From Cryomorphaceae bacterium (GTDB lineage Bacteria > Bacteroidota > Bacteroidia > Flavobacteriales_D > Crocinitomicaceae): a DNA stretch of 6,316 nt. The stretch spans positions 1-6,316 of the forward strand of contig JAIXRD010000314.1 in NCBI GenBank assembly GCA_027485365.1. The letters run 5' to 3'. Made by a program: the position numbers and the translations under genes. The notes under the pieces are model-generated. The model ran no database searches. It saw nothing but the letters and a program-made list of their open reading frames with translations, and was not told where the DNA came from. Each line of letters starts with the position of its first letter. Position 1 is the first letter of the stretch. Shown here in pieces: positions 1 through 6,316 of this stretch.

Positions 1-298
1 CATGTTTAGGGTGGATGGATTAAACGTTCCAATTGTTGGAATCGTTGAAAATATGGCCTGGTTTACCCCAGAAGAATTACCCGAAAATAAATACTATATT
101 TTTGGAAGAGATGGCGCTAAAAACTTAGCGAACGGTATGGGAATTGAATTTCTTGGGGCCATCCCATTGGTTCAGAGCATTCGCGAAGCCGGTGATGTTG
201 GACGCCCTGCCGTCCTTCAGAAAGGGTCGGTGATTGGATTGGCATTTGACGAATTAGTTCATAACTTTACAACACGGTTAAATGCCCTAAAACACTAA
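1..298 (+). CDS. mrp: Mrp/ApbC (NBP35-type) P-loop ATPase, iron-sulfur carrier; 3' part only
   Basis: This is the C-terminal ~98 residues of an Mrp/ApbC family ATPase, a cytoplasmic protein that binds and transfers Fe-S clusters to apo-proteins. The 5' part, with the Walker A motif and any N-terminal MIP18-like domain, lies left of the window. The first visible ATG (base 2) is an internal Met in the usual context 'MF...LNVPIVGIVENM', so it is not the start. Visible family marks are the VPIVGIVENM strand and switch segment (about residues 9-18 of the fragment), 'YYIFGRDGAKNLA', 'FLGAIPLVQSIREAGDVGRPAV' spread over residues 50-71, and the final helix. The loop after ENM reads 'AWFTPEELPENKYY' and has no cysteines, whereas E. 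coli-type ApbC has a cluster-binding CxxC there. I associate this cysteine-free form with Bacteroidota. The NifU-domain gene follows after six bases, which supports an Fe-S role. The family call is firm; the exact cluster chemistry is not shown by the sequence. Confidence 0.92.
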   Translation, partial: MFRVDGLNVPIVGIVENMAWFTPEELPENKYYIFGRDGAKNLANGMGIEFLGAIPLVQSIREAGDVGRPAVLQKGSVIGLAFDELVHNFTTRLNALKH

Positions 299-304
299 GT
301 ATAA

Positions 305-541
305 ATGGAAAGTATTGAACAAAAAGTGAATTCAGCTATTTCATTAATTCGTCCATTTCTAAACGACGACGGTGGAGATGTAGAACTGGTTGAGGTAACA
401 TCTGACCGCATTGTAAAAGTTCGTTTGACCGGTTCGTGTAAAGACTGTTCCATGAAGCAATCAACCTTACGTGGCGGAATAGAAGAAACGATAAAAAAGG
501 CCGTTCCTGAAATAAGTGCTGTGATTGCGGTTGAAGATTAA
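305..541 (+). CDS. NifU-like C-terminal domain protein (Nfu-type Fe-S scaffold/carrier)
   Basis: This complete 78-residue protein consists only of the NifU C-terminal (Nfu) domain. Such proteins bind a [4Fe-4S] or [2Fe-2S] cluster between two monomers and hand it to target enzymes in the cytoplasm. The start gives the typical N-terminal helix ending 'IRPFLNDDGGDVELVEV' (residues 15-31), then a beta strand, then the cluster motif GSCKDCSM with the CxxC pair at Cys45 and Cys48, followed by 'STLRGGIEETIKKAVPEI'. There is no N-terminal IscU-like or A-type domain, so it is a stand-alone domain and not full-length NifU. The ATG lies six bases after the mrp stop, in the A-rich context 'agtataaatgg' with no Shine-Dalgarno sequence. 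It is therefore probably co-transcribed and translationally coupled with mrp. Its stop codon lies 15 bases from the stop of the convergent aldehyde dehydrogenase gene. Confidence 0.95.
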   Translation: MESIEQKVNSAISLIRPFLNDDGGDVELVEVTSDRIVKVRLTGSCKDCSMKQSTLRGGIEETIKKAVPEISAVIAVED

Positions 542-548
542 ATCAACG

Positions 549-560
549 GTAGGCACCTAC
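549..560. repeat. Short perfect inverted repeat at the convergent gene junction
   Basis: The arms gtagg and cctac are separated by two bases (ca). They lie between the NifU-domain gene and the aldehyde dehydrogenase gene and include the latter's TAG stop. As RNA it would form at best a 4-bp stem with a 4-base loop, plus possibly one closing G-U pair. Neither strand has a following U-tract, so it is a poor candidate for an intrinsic terminator. It could be chance. It is listed because it is the only symmetrical element between the two convergent units. Confidence 0.25.
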
Positions 561-2002
561 TCATACTTGATAAAAATATTCTTAGGTTCTGTAAAAAACC
601 GTAAGGCTTCCCAACCTCCTTCTCGACCTACCCCTGAATCTTTCATTCCCCCAAAAGGAGTTCTAAGGTCGCGAATCAACCAAGAATTCACCCAAACAAT
701 CCCCATATCCAAACGATCAGCCATACGATGTGCCACATTTAAGTCTTTGGTCCACACCGAAGCCGCTAAGCCATATTTAGTACCGTTTGCCATTGCAAGT
801 ACCTCGGACTCCTCAGTAAAAGGCATTATAGAAACTACGGGACCAAAAATTTCCTCTTGGTTCGTTCTACAGGAATTGGAAAGGCCTTCAATAACTGTAG
901 GTGCAAGGTAGTAGCCATCCTGATAAGGTGCTTCAAGGCGAACGCGCGCACCGCCAGTTAAAACATGTCCTCCTTCTTCCTTGGCTAATGCTATATATCC
1001 GAGGATTTTCTCCATATGCCCCTTAGAAACTACGGCACCGATTTGCGCGTTAGGATCTGCGGGATAACTTACTTTCGCCGAGGATACCCAATCCACAAAA
1101 GCGGTTTTAAAGGCCTCATAAATATCTTGGTGCACGAAAATTCTTGATCCGCATAAACAGATCTGACCTTGATTAGAAAAGGATGACCGGAAGACTTCTT
1201 TTACGGTTTGTTTTATATCCACATCCGGAAAAACAATGGTTGGATTTTTCCCTCCTAATTCCAGGCTAAGTTTCTTAAACATAGGTGCGGCAATGCCTGC
1301 AATATGTTGTCCGGTCGCTGTTCCACCGGTGAAGGAAATTGCCTTAATTTTCGGGTGAGAAACTATTTCATTACCAATCTCTGGGCCTGTGCCGTGTAAA
1401 ATATTTAAAACACCGGCAGGCATTCCCGCCTCGTTTGCAATGTTACCGAGCAAGGAAGCTGTATACGGAGTAATCTCACTTGGTTTAGCAATCACACAAT
1501 TCCCTGCGGCTAAGGCCGGCGCGATTTTCCATGAGAATAAATACAAGGGGAGATTCCAGGGGGAAATACAACCTACAATTCCGATTGGTCGACGGGTTGT
1601 GAAATTAATTCCAACATTTTCCATGTAATGTGATTCCGAAGAAAAATGTTCAATAGCTGTAGCGAAAAAGTGAAAATTCGAAACGGCACGAGGGATATCC
1701 ACGTGTGCCGCTAACTTTTCGGGTTTGCCATTATCTCGGGACTCTGCCACAACAAATTCATCCATGCGCGCTTCAATACCAGCAGCCAAACGAAGTAAGA
1801 TTGCACTTCGTTCATTCACAGACATCCCTGACCAAATGGGAAAAGCACGTTCAGCGGCATTCACTGCCATGGTTAAATCAACTGCTCCGGATCTCGGGAT
1901 TTGAGAATAAACTTCCCCTGTTGCTGGATTTACATTGTCCATATATTGTCCAGAAACTGGTGCATGATATGCACCATCAATGAAGTTCTTTAGGTATTCC
2001 AT
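557..2002 (-). CDS. Aldehyde dehydrogenase, 2-aminomuconate/2-hydroxymuconate semialdehyde dehydrogenase type
   Basis: This complete 481-residue NAD(P)-dependent aldehyde dehydrogenase has the normal length for the superfamily and no signal peptide, so it is cytoplasmic. Visible catalytic elements are the oxyanion Asn150 (SPWNLP), cofactor-binding Lys173 (AKPSE), the glycine motif FTGGTATG (224-231), general base Glu248 (LELGG), nucleophile Cys282 (QGQICLCGSR) and the ribose-binding EEIFGP (383-388). The segments CLCGSR and RDLRTPFGG (444-452) are typical of the 2-aminomuconate/2-hydroxymuconate semialdehyde dehydrogenase and ALDH8A1 branch. Arg444 and Arg105 (DIPRA) line up, by hand, with the two substrate-binding arginines reported for the Pseudomonas fluorescens 2-aminomuconate 6-semialdehyde dehydrogenase. 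The likely reaction is oxidation of 2-aminomuconate semialdehyde in kynurenine (tryptophan) degradation; 2-hydroxymuconate semialdehyde in meta-cleavage is the alternative. No pathway partners lie in this window. The ATG is 18 bases after the S9 peptidase stop in an A-rich leader, so it is probably last in the operon. Confidence 0.93.
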   Translation of the reverse strand: MEYLKNFIDGAYHAPVSGQYMDNVNPATGEVYSQIPRSGAVDLTMAVNAAERAFPIWSGMSVNERSAILLRLAAGIEARMDEFVVAESRDNGKPEKLAAHVDIPRAVSNFHFFATAIEHFSSESHYMENVGINFTTRRPIGIVGCISPWNLPLYLFSWKIAPALAAGNCVIAKPSEITPYTASLLGNIANEAGMPAGVLNILHGTGPEIGNEIVSHPKIKAISFTGGTATGQHIAGIAAPMFKKLSLELGGKNPTIVFPDVDIKQTVKEVFRSSFSNQGQICLCGSRIFVHQDIYEAFKTAFVDWVSSAKVSYPADPNAQIGAVVSKGHMEKILGYIALAKEEGGHVLTGGARVRLEAPYQDGYYLAPTVIEGLSNSCRTNQEEIFGPVVSIMPFTEESEVLAMANGTKYGLAASVWTKDLNVAHRMADRLDMGIVWVNSWLIRDLRTPFGGMKDSGVGREGGWEALRFFTEPKNIFIKYE

Positions 2003-2020
2003 AGTGCTTTTTATTATCCA

Positions 2021-4795
2021 TTAATACTTAAATTCTTTTCCTTTTTCTCGCGCTTCAATTCCTTCTTTCATCCATAAGGGTTGTTCTCCATTATTCAAGT
2101 AAAAATCAAAAAATTGGCGCATTCTAATGCTTAAGTCCATTTTATTGGGTAAGCGTGTCAGGTTGTGGTCGTCGTCGTTATAGTTTAACATCCAACAAGA
2201 CTTACCTAATCTACGAAGTCCGGTATATAATTCAATGCCTTGATACCATGGAACAGCCCCGTCTTTATCATTTGCCATTACGAGTAAGGGAGTATTGACC
2301 TTGGGTAAGTGAAAAATCGGCGAGTTCTCTATGTACAAGTCCGGGCGATCCCAAATGGTTGCCCCAATTCTACTTTGGCTCGATTCATATTGAAATTGAC
2401 GGTTAATCCCACTCCCCCAGCGAATACCGCCGTATGCGGAGAACATATTACTTACAGGTGCTCCAGCCATTGCCGCTTTATATCGGTTAGTCATCGTAAT
2501 GAGTTGGGCGGTTTGATACCCTCCCCAGCTTTGACCTTGCAAGCCCATTCGTGTAGAATCGATCGAATAATTCTTAAGCATGTAATCGGTGCCGCTCATG
2601 ATACAATCATATGCTCCTTTGGCAGGATACCCTGGTTTATACCGAATATCTGGAATCAATACTACATATCCTGCCGATGCATATTCGGTTGGATTGATTG
2701 TACTGGCCGTAGGGGCCGGGCCACGGTAACTATGTAAATTATCTCCATTCAGTTCATAATAATAGACCAAGAGTGGGTATTTTTTCGTTGCATCATAATT
2801 CTCGGGTTTGTATACGATTCCTTCTAAATTGAATCCGTTATAACTCTTCCATTGAATGAGTTCTGAAGTCGCCCAATTGTATTCAGCCTGCTGAGGATTT
2901 GCCCATGAGACTCTTTTAAAAACACCAAAGGCATCGCCGACCTCAACATCAGGAAACTGATCAACCCGCATGCGACGAAGCACATATACAGAGGAATCTT
3001 TTGCTTTAGTTAAAGACAAAACTTTGTAATCCCCCCGATCCAACAATTTAAATAAAAATAAAGGTGTTGCCGTCCAAATAGAGACTTTTTTTGTCTCGCG
3101 ATTTCTTGCTTGTAAATACCCACTATTCCAAGCCACATTGGTTGAGTCTGGATTCCATTTAATCCATTCCCAATCTGTATTTTTAGTATCATCGAATGTC
3201 AAACATCGATTTTTTTTCGTGCTTAAATCAAACTCATAGATATTATCTCTCGAAGCATAATAATAGGCATCTCCGTTGGCATTAAATCCATAGGTGGCGG
3301 CAGGACCTGGATCCATTGGTTGGCCGTTTAGGTCTTCTTCCCAGGGTTCGTTCACAGCACAACTCATGCAGATTTCATTCAAGTTTTGATCGATTTGAAG
3401 TAGGTAGTGATTTTTACGTTTCGGATCAAAATAGGTAAAAGAACGCCCGTTATCCGATAAATGACCTTCGTAAGCCACTGCCTTTTTAAGCAGTAATCGT
3501 TCCCCGGTTTGAAGATTAACACGATAAACATCATTCAATACAGGATTTTTCCATTGCGCTTGAATCGCATAGGGCTGATTATCATACACCAACGAATAAT
3601 TACTTTGTCGGTGAATATTGAACGACCCCTGCAATGAATCTGGACACCATAACATGGGTTTGAAATCCGCTAAATGCAATGCGACAACATCTCCGGATTT
3701 ATCCCCGTCTTTAATCTCCAATAGTTGTTGTGGCTGTAAGGTTAGATCCGAAGGTGACCATAAATCTAGTCGCACTTTTTCAGACTCCAACAAGGTGTCT
3801 TTTTGATAAACCACGCGATTGCTCAGCGTAAATTTTACATACGGTAAATAATCAAAAAATGTGGGCAGTACCTTATCATTCACTCCCTTAAACCCGAAGG
3901 GTTTTGTGGTGGTTGAATCGCCGAAGGTTATCAATGAATCTTTCAGTAATGAATAAACTCCCAATTCATACTGCTTAATTTTGTTGGTGTCGGAAGCGTA
4001 AAGATAGGCTAACATATTCCCTTCTTTATTCCATTGAAGTGATTTAATGCTCCGTTGTGATTTGCCTACCATAATTGGCATTAGATCAACAGGAGAAACA
4101 ACCCATAATCTAAAAGTATCTTGCTTGCCTTTTTCTTGGGTAATGTAGGCCAAATTTCCTTGTTTCGACATCAAGAAATCGGTCGTATTGTTTACTTGAA
4201 ATAAGCGATAATCCCAGGTTTCAAGAACCAATGTAGTCCCATCAGATTTTATTTCCTTGATCGGGGTAATCGGTTTCTCTTTTCGATGAAACCAACATTT
4301 CTTTGGGGATTCAATTGTTGTGGGTTGTGGTTTATCATTTTGCTCTTTCAAAAACGCCAAGTAATCTGCTGATTCAGACACTTGAAATCTTTTAACCTGA
4401 GGTTCTTTTCGAAGGGTGTCCTTGATGGAATTATAAACCACCAGGGTATCTTTTGGCCACTTCTTTTTATCTATTTTATTCAACTCACAAGTTCTCAAGG
4501 TATCAAATCCTGCAGTACGTCGCCAAGCCATTAAGGAGCCGGACTCGTTCATTTGTAAATCTTTCGCAGCAAACATGGAATCTTTAGACCCGCTAGGAAC
4601 ATGCTGCCAATGAAGATACCCATCGCCTTTCATAGGCAACACTTCAAACGTTAACCAAGCGCCTTGATTAGAAAGCTTTACCTTATCAATTCGATTCCAA
4701 CGCGCATAGGCATTGTGATCAATTACTTGCTTTTGGGCAATCGCAGCGAGAGAAAAAAAAGAAGCATATAGAAAAAACGAAAGTCTGAAATACAT
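2021..4795 (-). CDS. Secreted S9 family (prolyl oligopeptidase-type) serine peptidase
   Basis: This complete 924-residue exported peptidase probably acts in the periplasm, cleaving short peptides. Residues 1-20 form a signal peptide: Arg4, a hydrophobic core, then AIA before Gln21, which fits signal peptidase I cleavage. No lipobox Cys is present, and the C-terminus (KEFKY) is not a type IX secretion sorting domain. Residues about 30-640 carry recurring beta-propeller blade motifs such as LSNQGAWLTF, WNKEGNMLAY, LSDNGRSFTYF and WNPDSTNVAW. Residues about 645-900 form the alpha/beta-hydrolase Peptidase_S9 domain. The triad is Ser756 in GQSWGG, Asp845 in NDKDGAVP and His877 in DDDHNL. The block AGAPVSNMFSAYGGIRW (777-793) is typical of the long Bacteroidota S9 group. 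A CxxC pair (Cys476, Cys479) lies in the propeller. Substrate (dipeptidyl-, oligo- or acyl-peptidase) cannot be assigned. The gene starts 31 bases after the EamA gene stop, and the ALDH gene follows 18 bases after its own stop. Confidence 0.93.
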   Translation of the reverse strand: MYFRLSFFLYASFFSLAAIAQKQVIDHNAYARWNRIDKVKLSNQGAWLTFEVLPMKGDGYLHWQHVPSGSKDSMFAAKDLQMNESGSLMAWRRTAGFDTLRTCELNKIDKKKWPKDTLVVYNSIKDTLRKEPQVKRFQVSESADYLAFLKEQNDKPQPTTIESPKKCWFHRKEKPITPIKEIKSDGTTLVLETWDYRLFQVNNTTDFLMSKQGNLAYITQEKGKQDTFRLWVVSPVDLMPIMVGKSQRSIKSLQWNKEGNMLAYLYASDTNKIKQYELGVYSLLKDSLITFGDSTTTKPFGFKGVNDKVLPTFFDYLPYVKFTLSNRVVYQKDTLLESEKVRLDLWSPSDLTLQPQQLLEIKDGDKSGDVVALHLADFKPMLWCPDSLQGSFNIHRQSNYSLVYDNQPYAIQAQWKNPVLNDVYRVNLQTGERLLLKKAVAYEGHLSDNGRSFTYFDPKRKNHYLLQIDQNLNEICMSCAVNEPWEEDLNGQPMDPGPAATYGFNANGDAYYYASRDNIYEFDLSTKKNRCLTFDDTKNTDWEWIKWNPDSTNVAWNSGYLQARNRETKKVSIWTATPLFLFKLLDRGDYKVLSLTKAKDSSVYVLRRMRVDQFPDVEVGDAFGVFKRVSWANPQQAEYNWATSELIQWKSYNGFNLEGIVYKPENYDATKKYPLLVYYYELNGDNLHSYRGPAPTASTINPTEYASAGYVVLIPDIRYKPGYPAKGAYDCIMSGTDYMLKNYSIDSTRMGLQGQSWGGYQTAQLITMTNRYKAAMAGAPVSNMFSAYGGIRWGSGINRQFQYESSQSRIGATIWDRPDLYIENSPIFHLPKVNTPLLVMANDKDGAVPWYQGIELYTGLRRLGKSCWMLNYNDDDHNLTRLPNKMDLSIRMRQFFDFYLNNGEQPLWMKEGIEAREKGKEFKY

Positions 4796-4826
4796 TACAC
4801 AAAACTAATTTTCAAGGTGATGAGGT

Positions 4827-5753
4827 CTAATTTTTATCAAAGTTACGCTTTCCAAGGGTTAAATGCACACCATAAAAGATAAGTGCCATTAACACAAGTT
4901 TTGACGTTGTAATTTGGTTTGTATAATCCGCTGACCAACCGATTAAGGCGAACAAATAAGAAAAAGTAATCACAAAGATTGGTTGTACATAAATGAATAC
5001 TGAAGCTGCTGTTGAACTCACGTACTTAAGTCCAACTACGGTGAGTAAATACGTCAAAAAGGTAACGCCAACTACCACATAAATTATCTTCAACCAAATA
5101 TCCCATGGAATTACATCAAGATTCGTTTGTTCTAAATCACCATATAACGGTGGAAATGCCAATAAAAAGAAGGTTCCAAAGGTGAATACCCAGGTAATAA
5201 CAACCAAGGGATGATACTTTTGCATCAATGGTTTAACCAGTATTAAATACACGGCATAACTTAATGAATTACCAATGAGGTAAAAATCACCAAGTTGTGC
5301 CTGAACGGTATTTGTTCCGTAGGTTGTTAATACGATTGCACCTGTAGCGCCGATACTTATACCAAGCCACTGCTTGCGTATGAGCCGTTCTTTCAACCAA
5401 AAAAAAGAAAGCACTGCAACCATAATTGGATTCAATGCCATAATTATTCCCGCATTCATTGGAGAAGATGCATTTAATCCATGAAAAAATAACAGCTGAT
5501 TTACGGTTACCCCGAATAATCCACAAGCGGCTAAACGCAATAAATCGCTCTTCGAGATAAGGCCTCCCTTAACAAAAGGAAAAATCATCCAAAAAAGTAA
5601 GACCGCACCAACAACGCGAAATAAAATAAAGACGGTCGGAGACAAATAAACAGGCATAACGCCCTTAGCCAAGACATGGCTTGCACCGTATATTAAATTT
5701 ACCATCAATAAGGCAAAAGCAGCCCATTGTTCCCTGTTCTTACTTACCTCCAA
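4827..5753 (-). CDS. EamA/DMT-superfamily transporter (10 TM)
   Basis: This 308-residue inner-membrane protein has two EamA repeats, as expected for drug/metabolite transporter superfamily permeases, which mostly export amino acids or other small metabolites. Ten hydrophobic segments can be read at about residues 10-28, 38-60, 72-92, 98-119, 127-144, 154-173, 183-203, 219-240, 248-270 and 284-301. The first repeat ends with the characteristic NPIMVAVLSFFWLKERL (108-124). The second has VQPIFVITFSYLFAL (256-270) but lacks the usual 'LGE/KE' glutamate. The substrate is unknown. The start is unusual: the frame opens after a TAG at 5763-5765, and the only standard initiator before TM1 is TTG at 5751-5753, which overlaps the last 10 bases of the SUFU gene. 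The first in-frame ATG (Met17) lies inside TM1. GGAGG directly follows the TTG and is not upstream of it. Translational coupling to the upstream gene is likely. Confidence 0.9.
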   Translation of the reverse strand: MEVSKNREQWAAFALLMVNLIYGASHVLAKGVMPVYLSPTVFILFRVVGAVLLFWMIFPFVKGGLISKSDLLRLAACGLFGVTVNQLLFFHGLNASSPMNAGIIMALNPIMVAVLSFFWLKERLIRKQWLGISIGATGAIVLTTYGTNTVQAQLGDFYLIGNSLSYAVYLILVKPLMQKYHPLVVITWVFTFGTFFLLAFPPLYGDLEQTNLDVIPWDIWLKIIYVVVGVTFLTYLLTVVGLKYVSSTAASVFIYVQPIFVITFSYLFALIGWSADYTNQITTSKLVLMALIFYGVHLTLGKRNFDKN

Positions 5754-6316
5754 AATAAAAATCTAGGTTTAATTACGGATTCTCTAAATTCATCTAATTT
5801 CTCAGTGACACCTTTATCCATCATTCGAATTATAAACTTATTCATTCCGCGGGCCTCTTTCACATCCTTTTCCATTTTAAAAATTGGACATAAGGCTTTA
5901 AAATAGCGAGCTTTTTCTCCCATTTGCACAGGCGTTTTAAGTTCCTCTACGGCCATTGGATCCATCAGTAGCATTGCAGAGAACCCAACATCATTTAACC
6001 TACCCGATGGGAGTTCACCCATACTAAAGGTGTGGCCTGAAATTGCCCAATGCTCAGATTTTAACCGGCTTTTTATCGCAACTAAGCGTTGAGCGGCCCA
6101 ATGGAATAAGACTTCATCCAAGCTGGTTTTCCAATACTCGGGTAGCAAGATGAACAACTCAATGCTTGCCTCTGTCTCATACTTCGACGGAACTGGCATT
6201 TGACACTCACCCAAATCCAAGGTACAAAGCACCGTACCGCGTGCCCCGTTGAGTTTTATGATACCTAAGGTTTCGTCCCCTACGTTAATGGTTTCCACTG
6301 ATTCTTCAAAGCGTTC
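5744..6316 (-). CDS. Suppressor-of-fused (SUFU) domain protein, 5' end beyond window
   Basis: The frame stays open to the right edge, reading E-R-F-E-E-S ahead of a GTG at 6296-6298. That GTG would give 184 residues, but the gene most likely begins outside the window because the SUFU fold normally has more sequence before this point. Counting from that GTG, family-like marks are GTVLCTLDLGECQMPVP (21-37), matching the 'TLVTxGMSDxPM' strand, then SIELFILLPEYW (45-56), the helix HWAAQRLVAI (66-75), WAISGHTF (84-91), FSAMLLMDPM (106-115), YFKALCPIFKMEKDVKEARG (132-151) and the final helix with DKGVTEKL. I recognise this as a bacterial SUFU domain, but only by pattern; a divergent relative is possible. 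Bacterial SUFU proteins are poorly understood, and some act as immunity proteins of polymorphic toxins. There is no signal peptide in the visible part. The gene overlaps the EamA transporter gene by 10 bases and is the first visible gene of the directon. Confidence 0.78.
   Translation of the reverse strand, partial: ERFEESVETINVGDETLGIIKLNGARGTVLCTLDLGECQMPVPSKYETEASIELFILLPEYWKTSLDEVLFHWAAQRLVAIKSRLKSEHWAISGHTFSMGELPSGRLNDVGFSAMLLMDPMAVEELKTPVQMGEKARYFKALCPIFKMEKDVKEARGMNKFIIRMMDKGVTEKLDEFRESVIKPRFLFWR

Noticed and set aside
525..911. 128-codon open frame on the + strand starting inside the NifU-domain gene and running antisense to the ALDH 3' end
   Set aside because: It lies almost entirely opposite a strongly conserved ALDH, its translation shows no domain or regular composition, and it starts inside another gene. 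It is a shadow frame.
2309..2737. 142-codon + strand frame opposite the S9 catalytic domain
   Set aside because: It is the complement of the best-conserved part of the peptidase (triad region), has a cysteine- and proline-rich random-looking translation, and has no start-site signals.
3010..3217. Possible programmed frameshift at the A8 tract in the S9 gene (coding-strand AAAAAAAA, 3210-3217) into a 60-codon frame at 3010-3192
   Set aside because: That frame would need a +1 (or -2) shift, not the usual -1 slip. The original frame stays intact and encodes conserved peptidase sequence beyond this point, and I saw no obvious stimulatory structure.
4800..4807. TAGTTTTG on the - strand, matching the Bacteroidota -7 promoter consensus TAnnTTTG, just before the S9 start codon
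   Set aside because: It ends only 4 bases before the ATG, and no TTG -33 element lies at the expected distance (the nearest are about 6 and 31 bases upstream of the box). More likely chance in AT-rich sequence.
4798..4812. AAAATTAGTTTT symmetry in the EamA-S9 intergenic gap as a terminator or operator
   Set aside because: It has only four A-T pairs per arm and no GC stem, so it would not be stable as RNA and is expected by chance.
6296..6298. GTG as the true start of the SUFU-domain gene
   Set aside because: The frame remains open to the window edge with no stop, there is no ribosome-binding signal, and the SUFU fold would lack its N-terminal part. The gene is better treated as truncated by the window.

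Overview
The window looks like ordinary chromosome from a member of the Bacteroidota, probably a Flavobacteriales- or Cytophagales-type organism. The base composition is moderately AT-rich. Start codons are preceded by A-rich stretches and not by clear Shine-Dalgarno sequences. The Mrp-type ATPase has a cysteine-free linker of the kind I associate with this phylum, and it is followed by a stand-alone NifU C-terminal domain gene. The secreted serine peptidase belongs to a long S9 group that I recognise mainly from Bacteroidota. This assignment rests on family recognition, not on a search.

The left end (1-541, + strand) holds the 3' end of an Mrp/ApbC-type P-loop ATPase and, six bases later, a complete 78-residue NifU-like iron-sulfur scaffold protein. 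Together they form a small iron-sulfur cluster assembly or transfer unit. It meets the next block tail to tail, with 15 bases between the two stop codons.

The rest (557-6316, - strand) is one tightly packed directon, read right to left. It starts with a Suppressor-of-fused (SUFU) domain protein cut by the right edge. Next comes a 10-TM EamA/DMT-family transporter whose apparent TTG start overlaps the end of the SUFU gene by 10 bases. After 31 bases comes a 924-residue secreted S9 (prolyl oligopeptidase-type) peptidase with a full Ser-Asp-His triad. After 18 more bases comes an aldehyde dehydrogenase of the 2-aminomuconate/2-hydroxymuconate semialdehyde dehydrogenase type (ALDH8A1-like). The spacing suggests co-transcription, but the four products do not form an obvious single pathway. 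The ALDH points to a kynurenine (tryptophan) degradation route whose other genes are not in this window. Peptidase, exporter and amino-acid catabolic enzyme could loosely fit peptide and amino-acid use, but that is inference.

The window is almost entirely coding. No non-coding stretch exceeds about 31 bases. I see no tRNA, rRNA, CRISPR, insertion sequence, prophage or clear promoter or terminator. I do not see an undescribed system here. The points most worth following up are the SUFU gene at the right edge (this superfamily includes toxin-immunity proteins), the substrate-defining arginines of the ALDH, the missing CxxC in the Mrp protein and the non-ATG start of the transporter.
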